Below, piece by piece: positions 56,283 to 64,000 of a stretch of DNA of 64,000 nucleotides. The stretch comes from Nocardia arizonensis (GTDB taxonomy: Bacteria > Actinomycetota > Actinomycetes > Mycobacteriales > Mycobacteriaceae), in NCBI RefSeq assembly GCF_001310275.1, contig NZ_LGYZ01000083.1:1-64000 (forward strand), read 5' to 3'. The notes beneath the pieces are model-generated. The model worked only from the letters and a program-made list of their open reading frames with translations. It made no database searches and was not told where the DNA came from. Positions within the stretch are counted from its first letter, which is position 1. Each line of letters begins with the position of its first letter. The position numbers and the translations under genes were made by a program.

Positions 56283-59200
56283 TCACAGCATGCAGCTGAC
56301 GCAGCCCTCGACCTCCGTGCCCTCCAGCGCCATCTGGCGCAGGCGAATGTAGTAGAGGGTCTTGATGCCCTTGCGCCAGGCGTAGATCTGGGCCTTGTTC
56401 AGATCGCGGGTGGTGGCGGTGTCCTTGAAGAACAGCGTCAGCGACAGACCCTGATCGACGTGCTGGGTGGCCGCGGCGTACGTGTCGACTATCTTCTCGT
56501 AGCCGATCTCGTAGGCGTCCTGGTAGAACTCCAGATTGTCGTTGGTCATATAGGGCGCCGGATAGTAGACGCGACCGATCTTGCCTTCCTTGCGGATCTC
56601 GATCTTCGACGCCACCGGGTGGATGGAACTGGTGGAGTGGTTGATGTAGGAGATCGATCCGGTCGGCGGCACCGCCTGGAGGTTCTGGTTGTAGATGCCG
56701 TGCTCCATGACCGACGCCTTCAGCTCGCGCCAGTCGTCCTGAGTCGGGATGCGCACTCCCGCGTCGGCGAACAGCTGCCGCACCCGCTCGGTCTCGGGCT
56801 CCCACACCTGTTCGGTGTACTTGTCGAAGTACTCACCGCTGGCGTACTTCGACTCCGGGAATCCGCCGAACCAGGCGCCGCGCTCGATCGCGATCCGGTT
56901 GGAGGCCCGAAGTGCGTGGTAGACAACGGTATAGAAATAGATGTTGGTGAAGTCGACGCCCTCGGCTGACCCGTAGTGCACCCGTTCACGGGCCAGATAC
57001 CCGTGCAGATTCATCTGGCCGAGGCCGATCGCGTGCGACTGGTTGTTGCCCTGCTCGATGGAGGGCACCGAATAGATGTGGGTCTGGTCCGACACCGCGG
57101 TCAGCGCGCGGATGGCCACCTCGATGGTGCCCGCGAAATCCGGCGAGTCCATCGTCTTGGCGATATTGAGCGAGCCGAGATTGCACGAGATGTCCTTGCC
57201 CACTTTGGCGTAGGACAGGTCGTCGTTGAACTCCGAGGGCGTGGAGACCTGGAGGATCTCCGAGCACAGATTCGAATGGGTGATCTTGCCCGCTATCGGA
57301 TTCGCCCGATTCACGGTGTCCTCGAACATGATGTACGGATAGCCCGATTCGAACTGCAATTCGGCGATGGTCTGGAAGAACTCGCGCGCCTTGATCTTCG
57401 ACTTGCGAATCCGCTTGTCGTCGACCATCTCGTGGTACTTCTCGGTGACATCGATATCGGCGAACGGCTTGCCGTAGATGCGCTCCACGTCGTAGGGCGA
57501 GAACAGGTACATGTCCTCGTTCTTCTTCGCCAGTTCGAAGGTGATGTCGGGAATCACCACGCCGAGCGAGAGGGTCTTGATGCGGATCTTCTCGTCGGCG
57601 TTCTCGCGCTTGGTGTCGAGGAAGCGGTAGATGTCCGGGTGGTGGGCGTGCAGGTACACCGCGCCCGCGCCCTGGCGCGCGCCGAGCTGATTGGCGTAGG
57701 AGAACGAGTCCTCGAGCAGCTTCATGATCGGGATGACGCCGGAGGACTGGTTCTCGATGCGCTTGATCGGCGCGCCGTGTTCGCGAATGTTGCTGAGCAG
57801 CAACGCTACTCCACCACCGCGCTTGGACAACTGCAACGCCGAATTGATCGACCGCCCGATGGACTCCATATTGTCCTCGATGCGCAGGAGGAAACAATTG
57901 TGCACCACGGTCCCACGAATGGTGTAGGTATGCGTCCCCTCGACGTGCAGGTTGTAGACCGTCTCCGGTGTCTGGTCGGTACGTGCGATTTCGCGGATGC
58001 CATAGACATGACGACCGTGTACCACCTGGTATGTGGCGCGCGTCGTCCCCTTGCGGCCCACATAGTTGTGCAGATTCGTGCCGACATCGAAGATGAACTC
58101 TTCGTTCGTACCGGGCAAGCCCGGGACGAACAGTTGGCCTGTCGGGTTCCCCGCCTGGTTCATGTACCGGCGCACTGTCGAAACGACGCCCAGGCGTCGG
58201 AGAATCAACTGCACCTGGTCCACCAGATCCGGATTCACCAGATCCAGGGCCAACCCGCCGGTGGTGCAGCAGCCGGCCCCCCGGAAGAGTCCGGCCAGTA
58301 GCCCACGCTGAAACTCCGCATCGGCGGTCAGCACATCGGGGGCCAGCCGCTTCGTGCTGTAGCCGGTACCCGCCAACGAGAGCATCAGCGACGACACGCT
58401 CTCGCTGTCGCAGACCATGCGCACGGAGTTGTCCGACTGGTTCGAACGCACCGAGAGTTCCGTCGCGAATACTCGCTTGAACGCGGCGGAAAGTTCTTCC
58501 TGTAAAGCGAACTCGTGCGCGCCGAGAGTGAAATTGACAACTTTCGGAGTCACCGCGCCCTCGGTGGTCGAACGTTCGGATACGTGCCCCTCGGCGACGT
58601 ACCGGCCGACGACGAGACCGAGATCGTAGGACTCCTCCACGTGGCGATCGACCGAGACGCCTTCCCCGACGTACTCCGTCAAGTCGTGTATACGGCGGTC
58701 GCGGGCGGCCAGCGGCGCGACGGTGACGATGAAATCAGAGGGGTGGACATCCCGAGCGGCCAGCCACACGAATCCGTTGAACGGATCGGCGCCATCGCCG
58801 TCGATCAGCGTATCCACATCGCGGGTCGTCCACACGAGAATCGGGTGCTCGGGGGTGCACCGAATGGGCTCCATGTGCCCGAAGTGCGAAATCGACACCA
58901 GGGCCTGGTCGTTCGGATTCTCTACGATGGCTTCCACCGCCGCGTACGAACCGTCGTGCGAGAGCACCCTGTCGCCGGGGCGCAATGTCTCGATCGCCCG
59001 CGGACCCGTCTCGGTATCCACCGGAGTCCCCGCCGGGAAGCAGGACACCGGCTCGCCGCGCTGCTTCTTGCCCGAGTTGAGGAAGGTCGGGGTCGCGGGC
59101 TGGAACCGTCCGTCGATGATCTCCTCGACCAGGCGAGTCGCCAGGGTCTCGTCGCCCGCGGCCAGGGTCAGCGCGACCATGACCACGCGATCCTCGAACC

Positions 59201-59618
59201 GCTCCAGATAGCGCTTACCGTCGAAGGTCTTGAGCGTGTAGGAGGTGTAGTACTTGAACGCGCCGAGGAAGGTGGGGAACCGGAACTTCTTGGCGTAGGC
59301 ATGCTTGAACAGCCGCTTGATGAACGACCGGTCGTAGCGCTCGAGTACCTCGGCCTCGTAGTAGTTCTCCTCGACCAGATAGTCCAGCTTCTCCTCCAGG
59401 TTGTGGAAGAAGACGGTGTTCTGGTTGACGTGCTGGAGGAAGTACTGGTGCGCGGCCTCGCGGTCCTTGTCGAACTGGATCTCGCCGTTGGGCCCGTACA
59501 GGTTCAACATCGCGTTGAGGGCGTGGTAATCGAGTACCTCGCCGGACTCGGCGGCCCGGCCCGCGGGCTGCTCTAGACGAGCTGACTTTCCCGTCGGCGC
59601 TGTTGTTGCTGTTGCCAA
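56283..59618 (-). CDS. nrdE: Class Ib ribonucleotide reductase alpha subunit NrdE with an in-frame intein
   Basis: NrdE reduces ribonucleoside diphosphates. Motifs: '[20 protein letters not shown]', '[18 protein letters not shown]' then, after the intein, '[15 protein letters not shown]' (redox cysteine region), '[15 protein letters not shown]' (catalytic Cys/Glu loop) and the C-terminal 'GCVSCML', the CxxC that takes electrons from NrdH. The spliced protein would be about 729 residues, near the mycobacterial 725. The start is uncertain: TTG 59618 (before LATATTAP) matches family length and has GAGAGGG about 14 nt upstream; no ATG or GTG precedes 'DYHALNAM'. With this start it overlaps nrdI by 46 bp. 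Confidence 0.96.
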   Translation of the reverse strand: MATATTAPTGKSARLEQPAGRAAESGEVLDYHALNAMLNLYGPNGEIQFDKDREAAHQYFLQHVNQNTVFFHNLEEKLDYLVEENYYEAEVLERYDRSFIKRLFKHAYAKKFRFPTFLGAFKYYTSYTLKTFDGKRYLERFEDRVVMVALTLAAGDETLATRLVEEIIDGRFQPATPTFLNSGKKQRGEPVSCFPAGTPVDTETGPRAIETLRPGDRVLSHDGSYAAVEAIVENPNDQALVSISHFGHMEPIRCTPEHPILVWTTRDVDTLIDGDGADPFNGFVWLAARDVHPSDFIVTVAPLAARDRRIHDLTEYVGEGVSVDRHVEESYDLGLVVGRYVAEGHVSERSTTEGAVTPKVVNFTLGAHEFALQEELSAAFKRVFATELSVRSNQSDNSVRMVCDSESVSSLMLSLAGTGYSTKRLAPDVLTADAEFQRGLLAGLFRGAGCCTTGGLALDLVNPDLVDQVQLILRRLGVVSTVRRYMNQAGNPTGQLFVPGLPGTNEEFIFDVGTNLHNYVGRKGTTRATYQVVHGRHVYGIREIARTDQTPETVYNLHVEGTHTYTIRGTVVHNCFLLRIEDNMESIGRSINSALQLSKRGGGVALLLSNIREHGAPIKRIENQSSGVIPIMKLLEDSFSYANQLGARQGAGAVYLHAHHPDIYRFLDTKRENADEKIRIKTLSLGVVIPDITFELAKKNEDMYLFSPYDVERIYGKPFADIDVTEKYHEMVDDKRIRKSKIKAREFFQTIAELQFESGYPYIMFEDTVNRANPIAGKITHSNLCSEILQVSTPSEFNDDLSYAKVGKDISCNLGSLNIAKTMDSPDFAGTIEVAIRALTAVSDQTHIYSVPSIEQGNNQSHAIGLGQMNLHGYLARERVHYGSAEGVDFTNIYFYTVVYHALRASNRIAIERGAWFGGFPESKYASGEYFDKYTEQVWEPETERVRQLFADAGVRIPTQDDWRELKASVMEHGIYNQNLQAVPPTGSISYINHSTSSIHPVASKIEIRKEGKIGRVYYPAPYMTNDNLEFYQDAYEIGYEKIVDTYAAATQHVDQGLSLTLFFKDTATTRDLNKAQIYAWRKGIKTLYYIRLRQMALEGTEVEGCVSCML
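57897..59042 (-). mobile_element. Intein in NrdE (382 aa) with a degenerate LAGLIDADG-type endonuclease region
   Basis: The intein starts at Cys1 ('[20 protein letters not shown]', splicing block A), has block B '[10 protein letters not shown]' with the TxxH-type histidine, block F '[15 protein letters not shown]' and ends 'VVHN' before the extein Cys (block G; HN|C). Insertion is between 'GEPVS' and 'CFLLR' of NrdE. The middle has two LAGLIDADG-like stretches: '[13 protein letters not shown]' (about 58585-58630) and '[12 protein letters not shown]' (about 58264-58308). The second lacks the acidic residue expected where 'GLFDGDG' stands in active enzymes, so the homing nuclease may be dead while splicing residues remain intact. 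Confidence 0.92.
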
Positions 59619-60028
59619 AACAATCCCAATCCCTCTCGGACGCGCTCGACGTCCTGCGCGGTTCCCATCAGTTCGAAGCGGTACAGGTACGGCACCCCGC
59701 ATTTGCGCGAGATGACCTCTCCCGCAAAGCAATAGGTATCACCGAAGTTCGTGTTGCCCGCGGCGATGACCCCGCGCAGGAGTGCGCGGTTGTGCGGGTC
59801 GTTGAGGAACTTGGCGACCTGGCGCGGTACGAAATCCTTATCGGATCGATCTCCCCCGAGCACGTGCCGACCGCCGCCGTAGGTGGGCACGATCAGCACG
59901 TACGGTTCGTCCACACGCAGCGAATCGGCGGTGTGCAGCGGTATGCGAGCGGCCGGGACTCCCAGCTTCTCCACGAAACGGTGCGTGTTCCGCGAGGCGC
60001 TGGAGAAGTAGACCAGCGATTCGGTCAT
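59573..60028 (-). CDS. nrdI: Flavodoxin-like NrdI, NrdF-activating protein
   Basis: The 151-residue flavoprotein supplies oxidant to assemble the manganese-tyrosyl radical of NrdF. '[18 protein letters not shown]' is the FMN phosphate loop, 'VPTYGGG' and '[20 protein letters not shown]' the isoalloxazine loops. ATG 60028 has GGGGAGGTAGCGCG upstream; the open frame above is Pro/Arg-rich. It lies 43 bp after nrdH and overlaps nrdE, one nrdHIE operon. Confidence 0.96.
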   Translation of the reverse strand: MTESLVYFSSASRNTHRFVEKLGVPAARIPLHTADSLRVDEPYVLIVPTYGGGRHVLGGDRSDKDFVPRQVAKFLNDPHNRALLRGVIAAGNTNFGDTYCFAGEVISRKCGVPYLYRFELMGTAQDVERVREGLGLFWQQQQQRRRESQLV

Positions 60029-60071
60029 ACGCGCTACCTCCCCTCCCCCGTTCGGCGGACGATACGGGCGA

Positions 60072-60305
60072 TCAGGCCGCCGCGGTCGCGAGGGACTTGA
60101 TGCGGTCGGGCCGGAAGCCGGACCAGTGCTGCTCACCGGCGACTACCACCGGAGCCTGGAGATAACCCAGCGCCATGACATAGTCGCGCGCCTCGTCGTC
60201 GACGGAGATGTCGACGACTTCGTAGTCCACCCCGACCTTGTCGAGCGCCTTGTAGGTGGCATTGCACTGGACGCAAGCGGGCTTGGTGTACACGGTGACG
60301 GTCAT
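60072..60305 (-). CDS. nrdH: Glutaredoxin-like NrdH
   Basis: The 77-residue electron donor of class Ib reductase. '[20 protein letters not shown]' carries the CxxC (CVQC), and '[20 protein letters not shown]' is the conserved thioredoxin-reductase-binding region. ATG 60305. First gene of nrdHIE; the promoter must lie in 60306-60560. Confidence 0.96.
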   Translation of the reverse strand: MTVTVYTKPACVQCNATYKALDKVGVDYEVVDISVDDEARDYVMALGYLQAPVVVAGEQHWSGFRPDRIKSLATAAA

Positions 60306-60819
60306 TGATCCCTCTCTCCTATGCCTGATCCACAGCCTGTGGTCCGTATGCCGATCGTTCCGAGCGGCCTCGGGGCCGCTGGCGATACATGCTCCGACGT
60401 ACGCTGCGCAAACTCCTGGATCCGGTGCGGAAACCCCTGATCAGCCCTGCGGGGCCGGCTCCTCTGAGCGATGACTCCGTGCCGTCTTCCAGTGAGCAAG
60501 ACACTACACCTAGTGGCCGACAGATTCCTACAACACGAGATGTTGCGAGTCACATGGGTGAAATTCCGGCGCGGTAAGTACCAGGACACTCGACTCGCAA
60601 CCGACCACGGCCGTGTCGGAGATCACAATTTCGCACCGTAGCGTCTTCCCAGCAAACACAGGTGTCACATCCGCAACGCCAATCCCTTCCGCAGTACTTC
60701 GGAACAGCGGGCACACGAGACCGCCCCCGTACCGAATCGGCCTTGGGTTCACGCGGTCGTCGCAACACTCTCGATTCTGAGAGGTTGCGGCGACCGTGTC
60801 GTTTTCGGAGAGCGTGGCG
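60306..60819. other. Upstream region of nrdHIE, no gene seen
   Basis: The 514-bp stretch holds only short or low-quality frames. It contains the NrdR-box-like pair at 60501-60546, so I read it as promoter/leader for nrdH plus the 3' flank of the FMN reductase gene. Confidence 0.5.
60501..60546 (-). promoter_or_regulatory. NrdR-box-like pair upstream of nrdHIE
   Basis: ACACTACACCTAGTGG (60501-60516; arms CACTA/TAGTG) and CAACACGAGATGTTGC (60531-60546; arms CAACA/TGTTG) resemble the two dyads before nrdF. Centres are about 30 bp apart, slightly less than the usual 31-32. They lie about 200-240 bp upstream of the nrdH ATG, which implies a long leader or another promoter. Confidence 0.6.
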
Positions 60820-61389
60820 TCAGGCGGATACCAGCGACTGACCCGCGGCGCGCACGAGTTCGGCGACCGCGCCGGACAGCTGGTTCAGCACCTCGGCGTC
60901 CTCGCGCGGATGCACCTGCGCGAAGCGCTCGCCGACCGCGCCGAAGTGCACATGCGCGGCCTCGATGACATTCGCGCCCGCGATGCCGACCGCCTTGACC
61001 GTGTCGCCGTGCGCCCACTTGGCGGCGTTCGGGCTGAGCGACGCACTGAGCACCGCGACCGGACGGCCGCCGAGCGCGCCGGCGCCATAGGGACGCGACG
61101 CCCAGTCGATGGCGTTCTTCAGCACCGCGGTGGTGGTGCCGTTGTACTCGGGGGTGACCAGCAACAGGCCGTCGGCCGCGGCGATCGCGTCGCGCAGGGC
61201 CTCGGCCGCGGCGGGCACCGCGCCGGGCACATCGAGGTCCTCGTTGTAGAAGGGGATCTCACCGAGACCCTCGTAAATGGAGATCCGCGCGCCCTCCGGG
61301 GCGGCCTCTACCGCGGCCTCGGCCAATTTGCGATTGATGGACGCGGCACGCAGGCTTCCGACGAGGACGAGGATGCGAGGCTGGCTCAT
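60820..61389 (-). CDS. NADPH-dependent FMN reductase (Rv3054c-type)
   Basis: The 189-residue flavodoxin-fold protein begins 'PRILVLVGSLRAASINRKLA' (FMN phosphate loop GSLR.xSxNrkLA) and has 'GLLLVTPEYNGTTTAVLKNA' (PEYN) and 'GGRPVAVLSASLSP'. It reduces FMN, quinones or chromate using NADPH. Divergent from a TetR gene with a strong palindrome between, a pattern shared with the mycobacterial pair. ATG 61389. Confidence 0.93.
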   Translation of the reverse strand: MSQPRILVLVGSLRAASINRKLAEAAVEAAPEGARISIYEGLGEIPFYNEDLDVPGAVPAAAEALRDAIAAADGLLLVTPEYNGTTTAVLKNAIDWASRPYGAGALGGRPVAVLSASLSPNAAKWAHGDTVKAVGIAGANVIEAAHVHFGAVGERFAQVHPREDAEVLNQLSGAVAELVRAAGQSLVSA

Positions 61390-61435
61390 GACGACTCCTG
61401 ATGTACTGATGCGGTATCCGACCTTTCATCAGCAC

Positions 61436-61457
61436 TAACCGGACCGCGGTCCGATTA
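61436..61457. promoter_or_regulatory. Candidate TetR operator between FMN reductase and TetR genes
   Basis: The core CGGACCGCGGTCCG (61440-61453) is a perfect 14-bp palindrome, flanked by TAAC and ATTA to give a 22-bp dyad with one mismatched pair. It is 27 bp before the TetR GTG (61484) and 47 bp upstream of the FMN reductase ATG (61389), so one bound dimer pair could block both promoters. Confidence 0.75.
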
Positions 61458-61483
61458 CATTCCTCGGAAAGTCAGAGAGAACT

Positions 61484-62245
61484 GTGACGTACAGCACACC
61501 ACCGTCGAGCGGACCCGAGCCCGAGCGCCCGCTACTCGGGGTCGGCATGTCGCCGGGGACCGCCGGAACACTCGGGATCGGCGAGACGGCGGAGACCGGC
61601 AAGACGACGCGACCCGGCAAGACGCCCGGGACGGGGCGCAAGACACTGCCGGGCACGGAGGAACACGTCGAGCGCGCCGATGCCGCGCGCAACCGCCGCA
61701 TCCTGCTCGACGCCGCCCAGCAGCTGGTGCGCGAACAGGGTGTCGAGGGTCTGACCATGGACGAGCTCGCCAAACGGGCGGGCGTCGGCAAGGGCACCGT
61801 CTTCCGGCGTTTCGGCAATCGCTCCGGCCTGATGCGGGCACTGCTCGACCACTCCGAGCGGAAGTTCCAAGAAGCCTTCATCTTCGGACCGCCCCCACTC
61901 GGTCCGGGAGCGCCGCCGCTCGCGCGGCTGATCGCCTTCGGACGGGCGCGGCTGCTCGACATCGAGGTCGAGGGCGAACTGCACCAGGCGGCCGAGATCA
62001 GCGAGGCGGGCACGCGATACACCAGCGCGCCCTACAACCTGCTCAAGTCGCACATCGCGATGCTGTTACGCGCCGCCGACACCGACGGTGAACCGGCGCT
62101 GATCGCCGACGTGCTGCTGGCCGCGCTCGGCGCACCGCTGGTCATGTACCAGATGCGGCAACTCGGCTACGAGCGCACGCAGATCAGCGACAACTGGGAG
62201 AGATTCGTCGCGCTGATCGTCGGGGCCGGTTCGCCAGTAGAGTGA
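61484..62245 (+). CDS. TetR-family transcriptional regulator (Rv3055-type)
   Basis: A long, Thr/Gly/Pro-rich N-terminal extension (about 65 residues) precedes the DNA-binding domain ('ILLDAAQQLVREQGVEGLTM', 'DELAKRAGVGKGTVFRRFGN'), followed by a regular ligand domain ending 'IVGAGSPVE'. GTG 61484 is the first start; a later one near 'VERADAARNRR' would remove the extension, which looks low-complexity. Most likely represses itself and the divergent FMN reductase. Its stop is 6 bp from nadE. Confidence 0.9.
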   Translation: MTYSTPPSSGPEPERPLLGVGMSPGTAGTLGIGETAETGKTTRPGKTPGTGRKTLPGTEEHVERADAARNRRILLDAAQQLVREQGVEGLTMDELAKRAGVGKGTVFRRFGNRSGLMRALLDHSERKFQEAFIFGPPPLGPGAPPLARLIAFGRARLLDIEVEGELHQAAEISEAGTRYTSAPYNLLKSHIAMLLRAADTDGEPALIADVLLAALGAPLVMYQMRQLGYERTQISDNWERFVALIVGAGSPVE

Positions 62246-62251
62246 GCTGCC

Positions 62252-63103
62252 ATGGCCAGCGCTACCTCACCTTCCCCGGCATCCGGTGTCCGCGAACAGA
62301 TCATCGCCGAATTGGGCGTCCAGCCGACGATCGAACCGAAGGTCGAGGTGCGCCGCCGCGTCGAATTCCTCAAGGACTACCTGTGTGCCACGCCCGCACG
62401 GGGTTTCGTCCTCGGCGTCAGCGGCGGACAGGACAGCGCGCTGACCGGGCGGCTGTGCCAGCTGGCCGCCGAGGAACTGCGCGCCGACGGTGTCGATGCC
62501 ACCTTCTTCGCGGTCCGGCTGCCCTACGGCGTGCAGGCCGACGAGATGGACGCCCGCGTCGCGATGAAGTTCATCCAACCCGATCGCTCGGTGGTGGTGA
62601 ACGTGCGCCCCAGCGCCAACGCGGTCGCAGGCGAGGTCGCCTCGGCGCTGTCGGTCGACAAACTCCGCGATTTCGTGCGCGGCAACGTCAAGGCCCGTGA
62701 ACGGATGGTGATCCAGTACGCCATCGCCGGACAGGAGAATCTGCTCGTGGTCGGCACCGATCACGCCGCCGAGGCGATCACCGGATTCTTCACCAAATAC
62801 GGCGACGGCGGTGTGGATCTCACCCCGCTCACCGGACTCACGAAGCGGCAGGGCGCGGCCCTGCTCCAGGAACTCGGCGCGCCGGAGAGCATCTGGTCCA
62901 AGGTGCCCACCGCCGATCTCGAGGACGACCGGCCCGCGCTGCCCGACGAGGAGGCGATGGGCCTGCGCTACAGCGAGATCGATGACTATCTCGAGGGCGA
63001 GGAGGTCACCGCGGAAGTGGCCGAGCGGCTCGAGACGATCTTCCGCAACACCCGCCACAAGCGCACCGTGCCGGTCACTCCGCTCGACACCTGGTGGCGC
63101 TGA
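62252..63103 (+). CDS. nadE: Ammonia-dependent NAD+ synthetase NadE
   Basis: The 283-residue enzyme amidates nicotinic acid adenine dinucleotide with ammonia and ATP. The PP-loop is '[20 protein letters not shown]' (SGGxDS). '[20 protein letters not shown]' and '[20 protein letters not shown]' bind NaAD, and '[20 protein letters not shown]' is the mobile loop. There is no glutaminase domain, so ammonia must come free or from another protein; mycobacterial NadE is glutamine-dependent. ATG 62252. Converges with moaD with a terminator between. Confidence 0.95.
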   Translation: MASATSPSPASGVREQIIAELGVQPTIEPKVEVRRRVEFLKDYLCATPARGFVLGVSGGQDSALTGRLCQLAAEELRADGVDATFFAVRLPYGVQADEMDARVAMKFIQPDRSVVVNVRPSANAVAGEVASALSVDKLRDFVRGNVKARERMVIQYAIAGQENLLVVGTDHAAEAITGFFTKYGDGGVDLTPLTGLTKRQGAALLQELGAPESIWSKVPTADLEDDRPALPDEEAMGLRYSEIDDYLEGEEVTAEVAERLETIFRNTRHKRTVPVTPLDTWWR

Positions 63104-63119
63104 GCCACGCCGGGCTCGA

Positions 63120-63158
63120 CGCCGGCGGGTCGCTCCCGGCCCGTGTCACCCGCCGGCG
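63120..63158. terminator. Bidirectional terminator between nadE and moaD
   Basis: CGCCGGCGGGT (63120-63130) pairs with ACCCGCCGGCG (63148-63158), an 11-bp perfect stem; the right arm overlaps the last codons of moaD. Confidence 0.7.
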
Positions 63159-63388
63159 AACGGCGGCAGCACGTCGACACGGCCGGTCAGCGCCGCCGAC
63201 GGATCGCGGGTCAGCTCGTCGCCGATGAGATAGGCGCACACGCCGAGCATGGTGTCCAGGTCCGGCCCGTAGGTCCCGGCGAGCCTGACCCGCAGATCGG
63301 CGACGGTGGCGCCGCTCGGCAGGTCGAGTATCTCGCTGTCCTTGCCAACCGCGTCGGCGATCGCGGCGAAATAGCGGATCTCAACCAC
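63146..63388 (-). CDS. moaD: Molybdopterin synthase small subunit MoaD
   Basis: The 80-residue ubiquitin-fold sulfur carrier. '[20 protein letters not shown]' and '[19 protein letters not shown]' are the beta-grasp strands; '[14 protein letters not shown]' ends in the required GG, thiocarboxylated by MoeB-type enzymes. GTG 63388 overlaps the moaA stop (GGTGGTTGA). It hands sulfur to MoaE (not in the window) to make molybdopterin. Confidence 0.93.
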   Translation of the reverse strand: MVEIRYFAAIADAVGKDSEILDLPSGATVADLRVRLAGTYGPDLDTMLGVCAYLIGDELTRDPSAALTGRVDVLPPFAGG

Positions 63389-64000
63389 CGATGGCTCCCA
63401 TCGTGCGTTCGGGCGGGACGAAATTCTCGGCATCGATACCGTGCCCCGCCCATTTGTGCCACATCGCGCCGCGCCAGATGGCGGCAAGTTCCTCATCGTC
63501 CGCGCCGCCGCGCAGGGCGGCGCGCACATCGAATTCCTCGTCGCTGAACAGGCAGGAGCGCAGCATGCCATCGGCGGTGAGCCGGGTGCGATCGCAGGTG
63601 TCGCAGAATTTTCGGGTCACGGTGGCGATCACGCCTACGGTGGCCGGACCTCCGTCGACCGACCAGCGCTCGGCCGGTGCCGAGGGATCGGGCCGTCCCA
63701 CCTCGGTGAGCTCGAATCGCGCGCCGAGCACCTCGAGCAGTTCGGCGGCGGTCACCATATTGGCGCGCGCCCACTCGTGATCGGCGTCGAGCGGCATCTC
63801 CTCGATGAATCGCAGCTCGCAGCCCTCGTCGAGACACCAGCGCAGCAGATCCGCCGCACCCGACAGGGTCTCGCGCATGAGCACCGCGTTCACCTTGACC
63901 GGGGCCAGACCGGCCGCGTGCGCGGACTTGATACCCGCCAGCACCGAGTCGAGCCGGTCGCGCCGGGTCAGGCGGGCGAAGCCGAGACGGTCGACGGTGT
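63381..64000 (-). CDS. moaA: GTP 3',8-cyclase MoaA, C-terminal part (5' end outside window)
   Basis: The frame stays open to the right edge, so only the last 206 codons are visible. '[14 protein letters not shown]', '[20 protein letters not shown]' and '[20 protein letters not shown]' with 'RSCLF' belong to the C-terminal half, whose CxxC...C binds the second [4Fe-4S] cluster. The C-terminal 'GAIGG' is the conserved GG tail that inserts in the active site. It overlaps moaD, first steps of molybdenum cofactor synthesis. The radical-SAM cluster is beyond the edge. Confidence 0.93.
   Translation of the reverse strand, partial: TVDRLGFARLTRRDRLDSVLAGIKSAHAAGLAPVKVNAVLMRETLSGAADLLRWCLDEGCELRFIEEMPLDADHEWARANMVTAAELLEVLGARFELTEVGRPDPSAPAERWSVDGGPATVGVIATVTRKFCDTCDRTRLTADGMLRSCLFSDEEFDVRAALRGGADDEELAAIWRGAMWHKWAGHGIDAENFVPPERTMGAIGG

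Noticed and set aside
60306..60819. Small protein gene in the nrdH upstream region (for example the 74-codon minus-strand frame at 60528-60752)
   Set aside because: It runs through the NrdR-like boxes, lacks a ribosome binding site and has no recognisable features.

Overview
The window looks like chromosome from a Nocardia-type actinobacterium. Coding regions are very GC-rich, GTG and TTG starts are common, and from about 10.4 to 62.2 kb the gene order follows the ligA-to-Rv3055 region of Mycobacterium tuberculosis (Rv numbers are from memory of the H37Rv annotation). The class Ib ribonucleotide reductase gene carries an intein, as I recall for Nocardia farcinica. No rRNA, tRNA, CRISPR array or complete insertion sequence was seen.

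Layout. 0-8.9 kb is an accessory region. It holds the end of a WD40-repeat gene built from nearly identical 132-bp units, a GNAT gene, a truncated serine resolvase, an HxlR/quinone-reductase pair, a truncated-looking PD-(D/E)XK nuclease, two small ORFs, and a membrane-peptide/DUF3800-like pair. Three dispersed ~45-60 bp repeats with a CTGGTCAAG core lie at 1.8, 4.9 and 8.3 kb. 9-16.3 kb holds an SDR, a P-loop kinase and the ligA / MetE-like / mnmA / iscS block. 17-25 kb holds a PlsC-GNAT pair resembling OlsA-OlsB, ndh, a LysR gene next to a 3'-truncated unknown gene, and etfBA. 24.8-34.3 kb resembles the mycobacterial methylglucose lipopolysaccharide region: methyltransferase, GH57 branching enzyme, GT4, PQQ-like lipoprotein, acyltransferase and two more methyltransferases. 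34.3-47.8 kb holds enoyl-CoA hydratase, Nudix, ABC ATPase, Pth2-like protein, chagasin-like lipoprotein, serB2, ctaD, VOC protein, FecB-like lipoprotein, MmpL-like transporter and nrdF. 48-55.6 kb mixes an Rpn-type nuclease, mgtE, an F420-type oxidoreductase, an orphan VapB-like antitoxin and hsdM-hsdS without hsdR. 55.6-64 kb holds TetR, nrdE (with intein), nrdI, nrdH, FMN reductase, TetR, nadE, moaD and the end of moaA.

How the genes work together. NrdH, NrdI, NrdE and NrdF make deoxynucleotides; nrdF and nrdHIE are about 8.5 kb apart but both have paired NrdR-box-like palindromes upstream. EtfBA, Ndh and CtaD belong to respiratory electron flow. IscS supplies sulfur to MnmA. The 24.8-34.3 kb genes suit building and decorating a cytoplasmic alpha-glucan.

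The most striking regulatory candidate is the mgtE leader: a 17-codon Pro/Arg-rich ORF with a strong ribosome binding site, followed by an 8-nt perfect complement to the mgtE Shine-Dalgarno. It resembles the enterobacterial mgtL logic for Mg2+ sensing, but in a different transporter family and phylum.
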